In this document: positions 21,947 to 34,289 of the stretch, in pieces | Position numbering within the stretch: the stretch's first letter is position 1 | How the letters are laid out: every line of letters begins with the position of its first letter | DNA from: Eutypa lata | Lineage: Eukaryota > Ascomycota > Sordariomycetes > Xylariales > Diatrypaceae | Direction: 5' to 3' | Length of the DNA: 64,000 bases | Assembly (NCBI GenBank): GCA_022661535.1 | Contig: JAKULF010000008.1 | Location: forward strand, 2,480,001 to 2,544,000 | Made by a program: the position numbers and the translations under genes | The notes under the pieces: model-generated | What the model was told of the DNA's origin: nothing | The model's database searches: none | The model's input: only the letters and a program-made list of their open reading frames with translations

Positions 21947-24101
21947 GATGACTTGGTGTATAATGAGTGATCTAGAGAAGACGATTGATAAAAGTATGGT
22001 ATGAGGTGGGATGTAGGTGGAAGAACTTAGAGTTTAGTAGAAAGTATATGAGATGTGCCCACGAGAAGGTTGTAGTCGTGGATAAGCCTCGATGCTTCTT
22101 TATAAGTTAGCACCTTCCTTTACAAATGAATAGCTAAGTGTAGGAAGAGATATGGTACTGGGATTACTGGAACGGTGAGAAAGGGACCACGGAAGTTAGT
22201 AAGACGGAAGGAAGTTGAGGCATAACTCCCAACCGGTCAAGGGTGGGTGGTTTGGGGCTTGGGGCTTGGGGAACTGGTGAGTAGGTCTGAAATGGGAATG
22301 GAGAGCAGTGGAAGGGGAGTCCGAGGTAGAGAGATTAATGAGTTGCTGATTTTAGGTTAATTGGTGGTCATTGGTGTTGTAGCTAAGTTTACGAAAATAG
22401 GATATATATTGTATGTGCTTCAGGTGCCAGAGAAGGGAGTTTCTTTACCTTTGCTAGATCTATTTGCTCCAGACTAGAACCTCGTTATGTCAGAAACAGT
22501 TGTAGACGAAGGGTAGAAGTAGAGGTAGGAGTGTCAAGGGTTGAAGTGAGGTTGAAGTTGTATGTTTGAATCCCAAGAAAGGGAATCTAGGTAAATACAA
22601 CGTGGGTGAAAGGCAGCAGTCAATTCGATAGGATCGTGAGGAAGTAGCCACTGAATGGGTGGCTGTATAACTTGGAAAGTACCAGTTGAAGGTAAAGGCT
22701 ACGAGATTATGGAGAGTACCTAGATGGGTAGGAAACGTAGTAAGGGGAGTTCCTTCTTGGATCGCTCTCGTCATATGCTAGGGTAGATCTAGAAGAATGA
22801 ATGGTAGTCACTATGAAAGAAGAAAAGATTGAGCCGAAGAACTAGGCAAAGGCCAAGGTAAAGGGTTGCGTAGGTGAAGAAACTTGGGTAGGCCACAATT
22901 TCGTAAGTAGGTAGTTCATAAAGTGCACAGAGACTTACCTGAAAAACGTATGAGTACTGATTAGGGATTCTGTGGAATTGAGTCTAATCGTGGGATGAAA
23001 TAGATGAAAGGGTTGACAGTGGCATGTCCATCAAACGTAGCCTAGGCTAGGTGATTCCTGTAGACTACGAGATTGACAGTGATTGGGGTCAAGTTCAAAT
23101 AAATGTGTGAAGTCTAGAAAAGGAATGAGGTGGAGTTTATATGAAAGGCAGGAAAGAACTGGTTCCAATGGTTCTAATGCTTGGATAGATCTTCTGGCCA
23201 GTAGTTACCGTAGGTTGTATTACTTAGCACGGAAGAAATATTAGGAAGTAGTGTGAGATTGGGCAAGAAAGTGTATGGTAGGGAGTGGAATTATAATCGT
23301 GGTGCAGGTAGAATACTCAAGTATCGGTGGAAGGTGGTAACCAAATTGGTTTGAGAAACAAGTGGTAACTTGCCTTAAGAGATTGGTTGATCAACGGGAA
23401 CACTTAGGTAGGTTGAAGCCTTGATTGGAATGTGATGATATGTGAAGATGCTGTTGTAGGTTTACAAGACGAGTGATTATCACGCCTAAAGTCAACAATT
23501 GGCAAGTGAAAGATGGGGCACACCTTCCATTTAATTGGAGGGGGATCTAATAGCCAAGTAGTTACTGTCGTAGTTCATTCCAGGAACCAGTTGAATGTGT
23601 GATGGTCTATATGCTGATGACCTACGTATATGCAGTAAACATCAAGTGTATATCTCGTCTCAAGGTGCCTCTGAATGTGTCTTGGAACCGGAGGGTAGAG
23701 ATAGGAACGTTGAATGGAAAGGATAAATGGGAAGGTGAGTTAGAATGGGATTCGGGTGGGTTTATTATCTGCATGTAAGTGATTGAAATATGCCAAGGCT
23801 GTTTCCTCTGATCGGCTCAAGGTATATATAAGTGTTGATATCTTCATGAAGAACACGATTCTTCAATGAAGCCTTAGCGAGGACACAGACTTTGATCCGT
23901 TGATCGAAGAACTTCAATCTAAGGGGAAAGTGAGACAAGCAATGGGTATACTAGTTAGTCCCCGAGTATTGCAGTAGCATCATGAAATGGTCTAGTATTG
24001 AAGGCAAGCCCGTCCAAGCCTGCATCTGTCTATAGACATGACCAAACGTACAAATCGCTCTCCCCAATATTGAATCTAAAACTAAGAAGCTAGGCCCAGC
24101 T
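21947..24101. promoter_or_regulatory. Long purine-skewed upstream region
   Basis: About 2.2 kb upstream of the F-box-like start and downstream of the oxodicarboxylate carrier. The plus strand is strikingly A/G-rich from about 22000 to 23800, so the transcribed (minus) strand would be C/T-rich, as in long fungal promoters and 5' leaders. No convincing open frame. Confidence 0.45.
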
Positions 24102-25753
24102 TTAAGCTCTCATAGTTCGGAAGAAATCCTGGCAATCCATGTTAGCAGGGCACTTTACTGGAATATGTAGAGTACGGAAGTTGAAGACTTACCATAACGC
24201 CTGTAAAGACCACGAGAAGGATACCACCACCCTGAAAGATATTTCATTAGTAATTATTTTATGGGATATAGTGGCATTCCATGTGCCATGTAGCTCAAGG
24301 AGTTTTCGGGGGAAAGGGGCCAATGACGAGCAGTCTGGAGGTAAAATGAAATCGAAGTGGGCATCAAGGTGTACTTACAGGTCCAAGTCTGAGGACTTTA
24401 GGTAAGAAACCCTTGTACAAGGCGCTGAAACCTTCCTCCTTCATAACTGTTCCACAGGCTCCCCAGGCCCAATTATACTTGGGAATCTGACCAGGAACCT
24501 TGGTGGTGTTCTGAATACGGCTCTTGACTACGTCCATGGGGCTAGATCATATTATCAGCACGGGTGAATACAAGTAAAGAATCGTATAGGACTCTTACGT
24601 ATTAAGAATGGTGCCAACTGTGCCACCAACACTACCAGCGAGAATGTCATTGGTAATCTGTGATTTCTTATTTTCTGCCTTGGGGAGAAGTGCGCGGACT
24701 TGGAAGATGCAGCCGAAACTGTAGCATGTTAGTCCCATCTGTTAGGTATAAGATCTGGTCGGAAAGTCGCAAAATCTGGTGGCAAAACTATACGTACTGT
24801 GGTATGTTAGTTATATATAATTCTCAAGAGACTGGGAAACCCGTACCTATCCAGCATTCCAAAGAATATGACGCCACAAGGTGCTCTCCAGGCCGTTATA
24901 CATGGCCAGTATGCCTTCGTTCTTGACGATCTGCTTTACCACATCGATAGGTCCATTATATCTACTACCGGATGTCTTGTCTTGCAGCCTTATCTTGACT
25001 AGCTCGAAAGGCACCACCACAAAAGACTCAGTTGCTCCAGCGGAAGCACCGGTTAGAACGGAGAGAGACTGGTTCATCTTGTCGACCCCGAAGGTTTTCC
25101 GCCATATCTTGCCCCATTCGTCATTTGCGGCGAATTTTGTGGCACGCTTGGGAGCCTCCATCATAATCGGGGCAGAAATGCCCTTGTAGAGTCTCGAGAA
25201 GCTGGTCAAGGGTCAACCTGGATGCCCTATCCTACTAACACGGTTTCGATGTTTCATACCCTTCATTGCGGACTATCTTCCGGAAGCAATCAAGCATGCC
25301 ATTGTAGGAGTCTGCACCACCCGTTCCTGTCTGAAGTTGTCTAATAGTTCGCGTAATAGTATAAGCGTGTGAAAAAAATGTGGAGGAGCTTGTCGATGCC
25401 TGTGCTTACACTCGGGTCTTGACAACGTCAAGCGGGTACCTGGAGTCGCGGGGTTAGCTCGGACCATGCGACATGGAATAGATCAATCATCAAGAATTAC
25501 TCACATAACCAAGATCTAAAAGTACGCAAAATCAATGAAGTTAGCAAGTGATTCATATACATAGTAGTATAGGAGGTCAACCAGAGACTTGCCTCCGAGA
25601 CGCCAGCAATTGCGCCTAGATTTGAACATATTATTAGCCAACACTGCACCGCAAATAACCCGGGCAATAAGTGAGATTGCTAAGCCTGAATAGCTTAGTA
25701 TTTAACTAACCTGCAGCGAACTGGTACACAAATGGAAGAGGCTCTTGCGACAT
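24102..25753 (-). CDS. Mitochondrial oxodicarboxylate carrier (Odc1/SLC25A21-like), ten exons with a stwintron
   Basis: Exons: 25711-25753, 25593-25615, 25505-25515, 25410-25439, 25260-25340, 24848-25201, 24599-24718, 24379-24541, 24193-24231 and 24102-24128 (296 residues). The three carrier signatures are YPLDVVKTR, VPFELVKIR and TPMDVVKSR. RHILWNAG-YFGCIFQVRA and the end GGGILLVVFTGVMDFF are typical of Odc1/Odc2, which export 2-oxoglutarate and 2-oxoadipate and serve lysine and glutamate metabolism. Exon 3 is an 11-nt microexon and exon 2 is 23 nt with a GC donor. After exon 6 a TAG appears in frame, but it is not a stop: the intron there is a [D1,2] stwintron (separate entry), which joins TA to T to make Tyr. 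Exon phases match throughout. Confidence 0.88.
24719..24847 (-). other. [D1,2] stwintron (nested introns) in the oxodicarboxylate carrier gene
   Basis: The internal intron 24797-24846 (50 nt: GTACGG donor, ACTAAC branch, CACAG acceptor) lies between bases 1 and 2 of the external donor. Its removal joins G24847 to TACGTA, giving GTACGT. The external intron is then 79 nt and ends after an ACTAAC branch at CTACAG (24719). Exon 6 ends ..GGA TA and exon 7 starts T TTC GGC, giving AGYFGC, the conserved carrier segment. A single GT-AG intron leaves a UAG and a frameshift. Confidence 0.85.
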
Positions 25754-27823
25754 GGTGAAATGAGATGGTGATAACCTCCAAGGAACGTCGGAATGTGTAT
25801 GTGCGTCAATTGAGATGTTGTATGAAGTAGAAGGCTTTTTGACTGCGCGCGAAACTGAATTACTAGACCCTGGTGTTGTCGGATTTGGAATTTTGTTCCT
25901 TGCGATCCCGGCCGTACCAAGGATTCATCGGCTTGTGCATCCGTGCGTCTAGCGTCATACTAAGCAAGAGATAAAAACGCTGACCCCACGAAAAGCCGAT
26001 GGAAGCCATTGCGGGATCGGTTACCGATTCTCCACAGGCACGTTGGTTTCTCCAGAGTCCAATCATCTGGAGTCCAATTAGATAGTCCAAGTCTTTCAGT
26101 ATTAAGAATTTGTAATGATTCTACATATTTAAGTATATAGCTATATTTGAAGCATTTAGTTACTTTGGAATGTTCAATAGTTGAGAGATTTAAGGGCTAG
26201 CCTATAGATATATACACAAATATAAAGTACCTCCAACTAAATTGCACTGGATGCAAGTGCCCATGTCTTGATACAGGTAGACATTGTACATCGTCATTAT
26301 AAAAGGTAAAGGTCGAAGCAGTAGAAAATATTGACTCTGATTACCATTGGTAAGTCCTTAAACATATTGTGAGTACTACTGGGCAGCCCAGGCCAACTCA
26401 AATGGATACAGAAAGTTTCCATGAGGTATTTGCTGGTTTGTTAGTTTACGTCTTCTTGAGGTTTGTGATTCCTTTATACCCTCCAACAAGCAAACATTAT
26501 ATATAAGACATGAGTAGGGTTTGAGACGAAAGCAACAACTTCCAGAATGATGTCGCTTACATTCCTGGATATCGCCTAGAACCCTTAGCAGAGAAGGGGG
26601 GGGTGAAACTGTAACCCCCATCTCCATCCAAATCTAGGTGAACCTCAAGATGCCATACATTATATGGAAATAAACCTTGCACATGTTGCCCGTTTAGGGT
26701 CACTGCAACCATAACACTGACAAGGACCTAACACACAAAGCATGAACATCATCTACTGTCTAGGTAGGTAGTGGTCAGCTTAAATTCGGTATGCACTCCT
26801 ATTTGTAGTCAGTGTTGAGCCTCACCGTCATTACAACCAATTGCCGTGATTTAGGCTTGAAATGCTTGGAACAATGCAAACCTGCGGGGTATATCAATTG
26901 ATGTTCCCTGAACTTAGCCAACTACCGTTCAACTCTTGGGTTCAGAGCCGCACAAAAGACGCGGGGATATCCACAACTTGTAAGGGCTTGCAGAAGCGCG
27001 TGTGCAGTGACCAGTGCTTAAATACGCGTGAACAAGCAAGCATTGACCCTATAGTTAGCAGCCTACTCAGCTAGGTACCGAATATAACGGCCAATGACTC
27101 CTTCGGGTTCCCTAATCAGGCATTCAAATCTTTGTATAGACCAATACAATCTTGCCTACCATGTACCTAATTAAATACCTAGTAACTAAAGCTGTGGTAC
27201 AAAATAGTAGAGAACATCAGAGTGAATCATAATGATGCCGTGTCCTGAGAATTGACCATGCTCATAAATCCGAAGCTCTGATTGGTTTACATGTGTGAGC
27301 TAAGACTGATCGCGGGGTTCGGGAGCTTTGAACGCACAAATTACTTAGCTAGGGCTGTTAGGGGTATTGCTTCCATACTGCCATATAATCTTGATGACAC
27401 AGGGTCCTTTATACCTTCATACTCTCTGTCTTCTAATGTCCGAACTCGCCCATAACCTCGAGAAACTGCATCGCTGCATATTTCGCAACCGAACTACCGT
27501 GAAAAACAACCCTGTTACTCCAAGTCAGATTGTCATATCGACCTTAACTCCGTAGCGTCCGACCGTTCCAGATAGTTAACGAAACCGGCTTGTTCTTTGT
27601 ATCACAACTCACTTACGCTTTAATCGCAACCACGACACTACCTGTCCTCGTAATCCAAATCGGATACCTATATAAGACCAACCTTAGATCCAGTGGCCCA
27701 TCCCCTAGAATCACCCTTCGAGTCGAAGCGCTTCTAAAACCGCACCTTTAAATAAGCCGTGATCCTCCGAGACTCACAGCGAGGTGCGCCCGAAGTGCTT
27801 TAGACGACAACACCCACCTACAC
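25754..27823. other. Intergenic, divergent promoters
   Basis: About 2.1 kb between the starts of the carrier (minus) and the ankyrin/RCC1/BTB gene (plus). Open frames are short and motif-free. TAGGTAGGTA occurs near 26761. Nothing else recognised. Confidence 0.45.
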
Positions 27824-30800
27824 ATGAGTTACCTACTTTGGAAATACTATTGGGAAAATGATGTCGACAAATTTCGTCGGCAGCTGGCTTCTGCTGGCCA
27901 TACCCTTCAACCCTCCAAGGGCCTAGGAATAGGAATAGGAGTAGGGAGCCCCGGCTCTTTTGGAACCTCGCCACGCACTATAACGAAGTCGCGTAAGGTT
28001 TCTGGGCCGGGCGCAAGCATCGCAAACTCAAAGAATACCAGCTACACCCTCGGAAAGAACGATATCAACGGTCGGGATTATGCAGGGCTAACCCTATTGC
28101 TCCGAGCCTCCTCGTCTACATCCTCAAATGCGATATTATTCGTCGAAGCTCTCCTCGACCATCCCGCGATCGACATATACATCCAAGATGCTGAAAGTGG
28201 ATGGAATTCTTTGCATCGGGCTTTATACAGTGGCAATATCTCAATTGCGCGTTTGCTTCTTGAAAGGGAACGTAGAGATTTGACCGAATCTCTTGGAAGT
28301 ACCGTGGCTAAGGTCGGCCGGCTTATTAAAACGAAAGATCATGAGGGTAACAGTCCATTTGATGTCTACAATGCCACAATTGCCCTCCGACCCCTCAAAA
28401 CTTCCGAGGATTGTTCAAGCTCCGATAGTGGATCAGATGAAGATGAGGACTTGTGGCGGGAAGACAACCAGTCAGCAGGAGTTCCCATGCTCAATATTTC
28501 TAACCACTTATTGACTTCTTGATAGGCACCATAATAAAAATGCTGGCCTTGGTGAAGATGTCTTCACCTTCGGAAGCAATAAGAACCTCTCGCTTGGGTT
28601 GGGAGATGAAGATGATCGCCAGTATCCAGAACGCGTCTATTTAAGGCGCCCTGAACGCTTGGTTCATTACTTCTATGACGAGTACCTTGCAAAACAGAAG
28701 CGTCTTACTGATGTAGAAGACTCAATGTCACGCGACCTGGATGATGTCCCCGCCCTGATTCAAAACCGGCCATTGTTCATTCAGGACGTTGTTCTCTCTA
28801 AGCTTGATAGTGCCATTCTCACTACCGATCCAATGTCTAACCTCTACGTCTGCGGCGTGGGCCGTGGCGGCCGTCTCGGTCTTGGCGACGAGAATACCCG
28901 ATTCTCCTTTGAGCCTGTTCAAGGGGGCTTATTTGATAAGAAGGTCATCCAGGTAGCACTTGGTCAGAACCACACTATGGCTGTAACTAGCAGTGGTGAG
29001 CTTTGGACCTGGGGCTCCAATGTTTTTTCTCAACTTGGCTTTGCTCTACCACCTCCATCGAAGCCTGATGAAGAGCCCATTAGTACTACGCCTCGCCAAG
29101 TTTTCGGCCCACTGAAGAAAGAGATCATATTTGGAGTCGCCGCGTCTGCAATCCATTCAGTGGCGCACACAGGTTCTTCATTGTACTGCTGGGGCAAGAA
29201 TGTTGGCCAACTCGGGTTGATGGATGCGGATTCTAGGTCATTGGAAGTCCAGGCTATTCCAAGGAAAGTTGCAACGTCACAACTTTCAAGCCATTCCATT
29301 CTAGCTATATCCGCGATCGACCGGGCCACAAGCTGCTTACTCGACAACCATACTGTTTGTGTCTTCACCAGCTATGGATATAACTGGGTCAATTTTCCTT
29401 TCCAAGATGGCCTCACAAATTCCCCGCTTCAACGGTCTATGGGACGTTCTGCGCCGTCCCATATAGATCATAATAGTAGGAAAATCCACCAGATTACTTC
29501 AGGTGGAGAGACTATTGCTGCGGTATCAGGAAGTGGCGATCTTTTCACGATGCACCTTAACCATAGAAGTGATGGCAACCAGCCAGCAACCTCCACTACG
29601 AACCCTGCCAAAATCAAAGACGCTGTGACCCAGCCACAGTGTATATGGAGTTCTCGGAAAGATGGTGTCAAATCAGTGAGCATCGGTGATAATGGTTCGG
29701 TCATGATATCTACCCAATCTGGAGCCGTATGGCGGCGTATCAAACGAACAAAGGCAAAGGACACCAAAATCACCGGCTCGATAGATAACAGACGGAAGGA
29801 TTTCAAGTTTCAACGCGTCCCGTATATTACGGATATTGTAGCCGTCAGGAGTTCCACGTTCGGCGCATTTGCCGCCATCCGTAAGGATTGTGACGTGACA
29901 AGGGAACAAATTGAGGTCGACGACCCTACCCTGTGGAATGATATCGCTCCCTTGATGCCACTCGACGGGTTCAAAGCTCGGAACTCTGAGGACAGAGAGA
30001 ATAAAGATACCTGGAAGTTCCAAAATCCAGAGGTGTTAAGGAGCCGTGTAGATGCATTAGCATATGAAATTCTTACTTGCACTGATCTAGCAGAGGATCT
30101 TCGGACCCATCTCAGGGATTGGAAGTACAAGAATGGTAGTCTTGATACTGTTATTCGTACAGCATCTAACCCAGATATTGAAATTCCCATCCATCCTTGG
30201 ATCCTAGCAGCTAGGAGTCCAATCCTACGCGCTGGTCTGCAACATTTCCGGGAGTCGGGAAGTTTTGAGGTGCCAGAAGTTCTCGCCATTAGCCAGCAAG
30301 ACGACAGTGCCGTTATTGAGTTTGGTGGTGGTGTTGACCTTATTACGTTGGTAAACATCGTTGTCTACATGTACATGGATCGCGTCGTACCGGCATGGTC
30401 TTTTACACGTCAATCACCACCCTTAGCCTACCGATACCGAGCAATCCGTGTTGAGTTGATGAGGCTAGCTTCAAAACTAAATATGACCAAGCTCGAGGCT
30501 ACCGTCAGAACACAAAGTACACCACAACGATCCATGGATAAGGACTTTGCGAAAGCAATTGAAGACTCTGATTTCTTTGAGGATGGTGACGCGATCTTAG
30601 AGCTAGATGGCGAAGAGGTCCTAGTCCATAGTGACATGCTTTGCCAGCGTTGTCCTTGGTTTCAAGGACTCTTCCATGGGCGATCGCGCGGAATGTGGCT
30701 AGAGGCACGTCGTGCCCAGCAAGATGCTGACCGGGTTAACATCGACCTAAAGCATATGAACCCAGAGTCCTTTCACTACGTTCTTCAATATCTATATGCA

Positions 30801-32863
30801 GATGTTGGGGAAGAGCTTTTCGATGATGTAGTTTCAGAGAATATCGATGATTTCTCTGAACTGGTTATGGACGTCATGGGTATTGCGAATGAGCTGATGC
30901 TAGATCGTCTGTCACAGATTTGTCAGAAGATTCTTGGTCGCTTTGGTATGTTGAACTCCTATATATAGACGTCACCACTTACTTATATTGCTAGTAACTA
31001 CGCGGAATATCTCGACTCTCTTAAACCTCATCAGTCCCTGCTCGGTAACCGAATTCAAGGATAAAGGACTTGAATATCTCTGCCTTCAAATGGAGTCCAT
31101 GCTTGAAAATCAGTAAGTGAACCTTTAACATCGCGCTTATCAATGTTTCTCATTCAGGGTCACTATCCACCGTTTCCTGTATACCTGTTCGCCTGCTTTC
31201 ACGAATATATGTCATCCCTATTGTGTAATAACTGGCCATCTAATGAACTTTATTCTGTAAAATGCGACATATATACTGATTCCTCCATAGTCTTCTCGAT
31301 GACCTTGATGTAGATTTACTCACTGAGCTAGATAAAGCGGTACGAGAAAATCAATTAGCAAGGTGTCCATTTGCGCGGAGTGGAAGAGCCGACATGCTAC
31401 TTCATGAACGCCATCCTCGGCTTACGGAAGATATCGACGAAGAGAGACAAGCGCGAGTGAAAGATATGGCTTACAAGACCTGGCAGAGAGATGAAGAAAA
31501 GAAATTTTCTTCATCCTTCAAGACACGTTTCGGTAGCTTAGAAGACTCAGTTCTTGGCTCACCTACACCAGAGAAAGTTAGCCGCAAGCAAAAGACAGTT
31601 CAGAACGAACCTTTCACTCCAGTGCTCCGGCCGAAGGACTCTCAGGGCGACCTTATCTTCGATATGGACGAAGAAGAATCGTCTTTGGGGGAAAGTCCAA
31701 TGTCTCCAACTGCTCCGAGGTCTACTGGACCACATCAGTTGGGCATTCCAACAATACCAGAATTCCGACGAGACTCCAAGGGAAAAGCTGTCGAAGTTAC
31801 AGGAATGCCGGTTACAAGTCTGCCAGATTCATTGTCTCGTTCACCGGTTATGCCACCCAAACTCCCAAGTGAGCCTATGACAAGGAAACTATCGGACGGT
31901 GGAAATCCATGGGGCTCTTCAACTTTAGCTACCCCTCGATTAAATCTGCGGGAAGTATTAGCGGAATCAAAGCCCGCCCAGTCGGCTTTGTCAGCTGGAT
32001 TAGCCGCAGAAAAGAAGAACGAATCTACACGACCAGTGCCTCAGAAGATGTCACAAAAGGAAAGGAAAAAGTACTTACAACAGCAAGCTGGGCAGGCTGC
32101 ACAGAACGACACGAGGGTTCAAAATCAACCTTGGGCTAAGGTTGGTGATAAGAAGGAATCACCTTGGCAACAACCCGCGTCAACATCAAAGACATCCTTA
32201 AAGGATATGCTGAGCCCGGATACTGGATTGAAGGCCCCTTCGCCTAGCCCGAAACCCCTCGTTGCCGCTGAATCCTCAGCTGGAAGATCTATCCCCCGTC
32301 GAACTGCGTCTCCCGACACACGGTTCTCAGGCCAGAAAACCAGCACGACCCCAGCAGCTAGTTCTTCCAAGCCCAGTCGTCCGGAACCTCAGTCCCTCAC
32401 GCCGCATTCCAAATCGTATATCACACGTGCACCCAAACCCGAACCGGAAATGGGTCTCGGCTTGGCTGATATCATCGGGCAGCAGCGGCGCGAACAAGAG
32501 TCGGTGAAAGAGGCGGTAGCTAAGCGTAGCCTGCAGGAAATACAGCAGGAACAAGCATTTCAGGAGTGGTGGGATCAGGAAAGCAAGCGCGCGCAAGAAG
32601 AAGAGGCGAAACGTGTCGCTCGTGAGAAAGGACGCGGCGAGAAGAAAGAGGGCGGTGGCGGCAGTGGCAGCGGTCGTAAGGGCCGAAGCAACAAGTCTAA
32701 GAGTGGTGGTAATAACAGAGGCGGCGGTGGTAGTCGTGGTGGTGGCGGTAGTGGTGTCGGTAGTAGCAACGCGGAGGCCAGCTCAGCAGCTAATCCTCAA
32801 CCTGGGCCTGGGGCCGGGGGGAGAGGGCGAGCACGAGGAAATAGAGGCGGGAAAGCGCAATAA
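27824..32863 (+). CDS. Ankyrin-RCC1-BTB protein (IBtk/Btb3-like)
   Basis: Four exons: 27824-28470, 28526-30945, 30995-31112 and 31291-32863 (1585 residues). The architecture in order: ankyrin-like region (about 75-190; GWNSLHRALYSGNISIARLL), RCC1 repeats (about 225-470; VFTFGSNKNLSLGLGDEDDR, LYVCGVGRGGRLGLGDENTR, LYCWGKNVGQLG), two BTB domains (about 755-860 and 895-1010; ILELDGEEVLVHSDMLCQRC), a helical region, then a disordered tail ending in Gly/Arg-rich repeats. This order matches inhibitor of Bruton kinase (IBtk) and fission-yeast Btb3-type proteins, which act as Cullin-3 substrate adaptors; that role is inferred. Intron 1 uses a GTCAGC donor with a TTCTAAC branch, the only choice that keeps frame. 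Confidence 0.85.
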
Positions 32864-33633
32864 CTAGAGGACTTGTTAGAGAATTAAGGGCGTTTGTGGA
32901 GTTTCGTTGCTAGCTATTTACTGGGAGGAACATCAGTGTAGATGGATGGCTGCTGAGAACAGTATATATATGTAGTTGCTTCTGTTGAGATATGTACACT
33001 ATTTTGTTTCTCACTATAGCTCTAGACTCTATTTGTGCCTGCTATATGCGTACATTGCATTATGCGTTATTTCGCGTCTATGCACGAGTTCTACCCCATG
33101 TGTTAAGTTGATAGCTGTTTGCGGAGGAGCCCCTTTCTACACCAGGGTAGATCAGGGGTTAGCTAAGTAGCTTACTAGTGCCAATGTTTGCCAAGGCTAG
33201 AAATAGGGGTAAACTTTCAACGTAATCCAAAAAGCCGGACACAGATACGCACTATGAAACTGGCTGGTCTGAACATATTCGGTACTATTTAGAATCCGAG
33301 CCGAACTTAGATTAACTATACTTAACGGACACTTCTCTCTCAACATGTGCATACTAAGAAACCTCCAGGAAGTATGCGGGCTGGTTGGGTACGAACAACG
33401 TCCCTAGCGACCAGCACCCGCTCCAAGCAACGGACTCCATGAGCAACAACAGTTCGGAGTCAAATTCACTAGATATCATCAAGACAATTATATAAACCTA
33501 CTAGAGATGCGGATGATGACTGTGTGAGTAAGTGGGGACTACCTAGCTAACATAAGCCCCATAGCAAAGACCCATAACACTAGGAGTTGGCACCTAACTA
33601 TCTATATCAAGGCAAATAGACCACAAAATTAGC
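32864..33633. other. Intergenic before the 5S gene
   Basis: About 770 bp holding the 3' UTR of the upstream gene. No further coding or RNA signal seen before 33634. Confidence 0.45.
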
Positions 33634-33752
33634 ACATACGACCATAGGATCTGGAGAACACGGGATCCCGTCCGCTCTCCCCTAGTTAAGCCAGATACCG
33701 CCGGATTAGTAGTTGGGTCGGTGACGACCAGCGAATCCCTGGTGTTGTATGT
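33634..33752 (+). rRNA. 5S ribosomal RNA
   Basis: About 119 nt beginning ACATACGACCATAGGATCTG and ending with the complementary GGTGTTGTATG, so the terminal helix I (ACATACRAC / GUUGUAUGU) closes. The internal promoter region (CTAGTTAAGCCAGATACCGC, then GTAGTTGGGTCGGTGACGAC) matches the A-box/C-box region of fungal 5S genes, and the CCAGCGAATCCCTG block is typical of filamentous ascomycetes. It is a single dispersed copy, as usual in this group, transcribed by RNA polymerase III. An antisense open frame here is only a shadow. Confidence 0.93.
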
Positions 33753-33760
33753 TTTTTTTT
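33752..33760 (+). terminator. Pol III T-run terminator of the 5S gene
   Basis: A run of nine to ten T directly follows the 5S coding region, the standard RNA polymerase III terminator. Confidence 0.85.
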
Positions 33761-34289
33761 TCCTTTTCTTTTTTCTTCTCTTCTGTCTACTTTTGCTACA
33801 TCCATACACGAAACCTACGGTAGTTAATTAATATTACTCGACAAGACTCAAACATGGTCAAACAGAGTTTATTTGTTGAATTGGATCCGTTTAAAGGGAA
33901 ACTTCCAAACTATATAGTAAAGTTGAATACACGAAATCTCCAGAACCGTAGTGATTAATCTACAAACCTTGTTGGCTTAGACAACTAACGAAATACGAAG
34001 GGTACATGCATAAAATTTTCAACTATTCTTTCAGCTCCATCTATTTGTCCCGGAACAAGCAGCTCCTATGTTCTATTTTAATAAGACCAAGTTTACTTAC
34101 CCAGCGTAGGAAACAGTAACGTAACCCAGGAAAACCTTTGGCAGAACTTGTGTCCATCTAGTCATTTAGTTACCATCTAATAGGTACTATTAGGTGCTGA
34201 ATAATTAGAGGGAGTAACCTAGACAGCACCACAACGGCAAGCTGTTTCTTTGTAATTTTAGACATTTGTTCAAGACATTGATAAAAAGA
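33761..34289. other. Intergenic after the 5S gene
   Basis: About 530 bp with no recognisable feature. Confidence 0.4.

Noticed and set aside
24847..24849. TAG in frame in the carrier gene as a premature stop or editing site
   Set aside because: The frame also shifts by one for a simple intron, and a stwintron explains both facts at once with good branch and acceptor signals.
33594..33809. Minus-strand open frame (TRDSLVVTDPTTN...)
   Set aside because: It is the antisense of the 5S rRNA gene and its T-run, not a protein.
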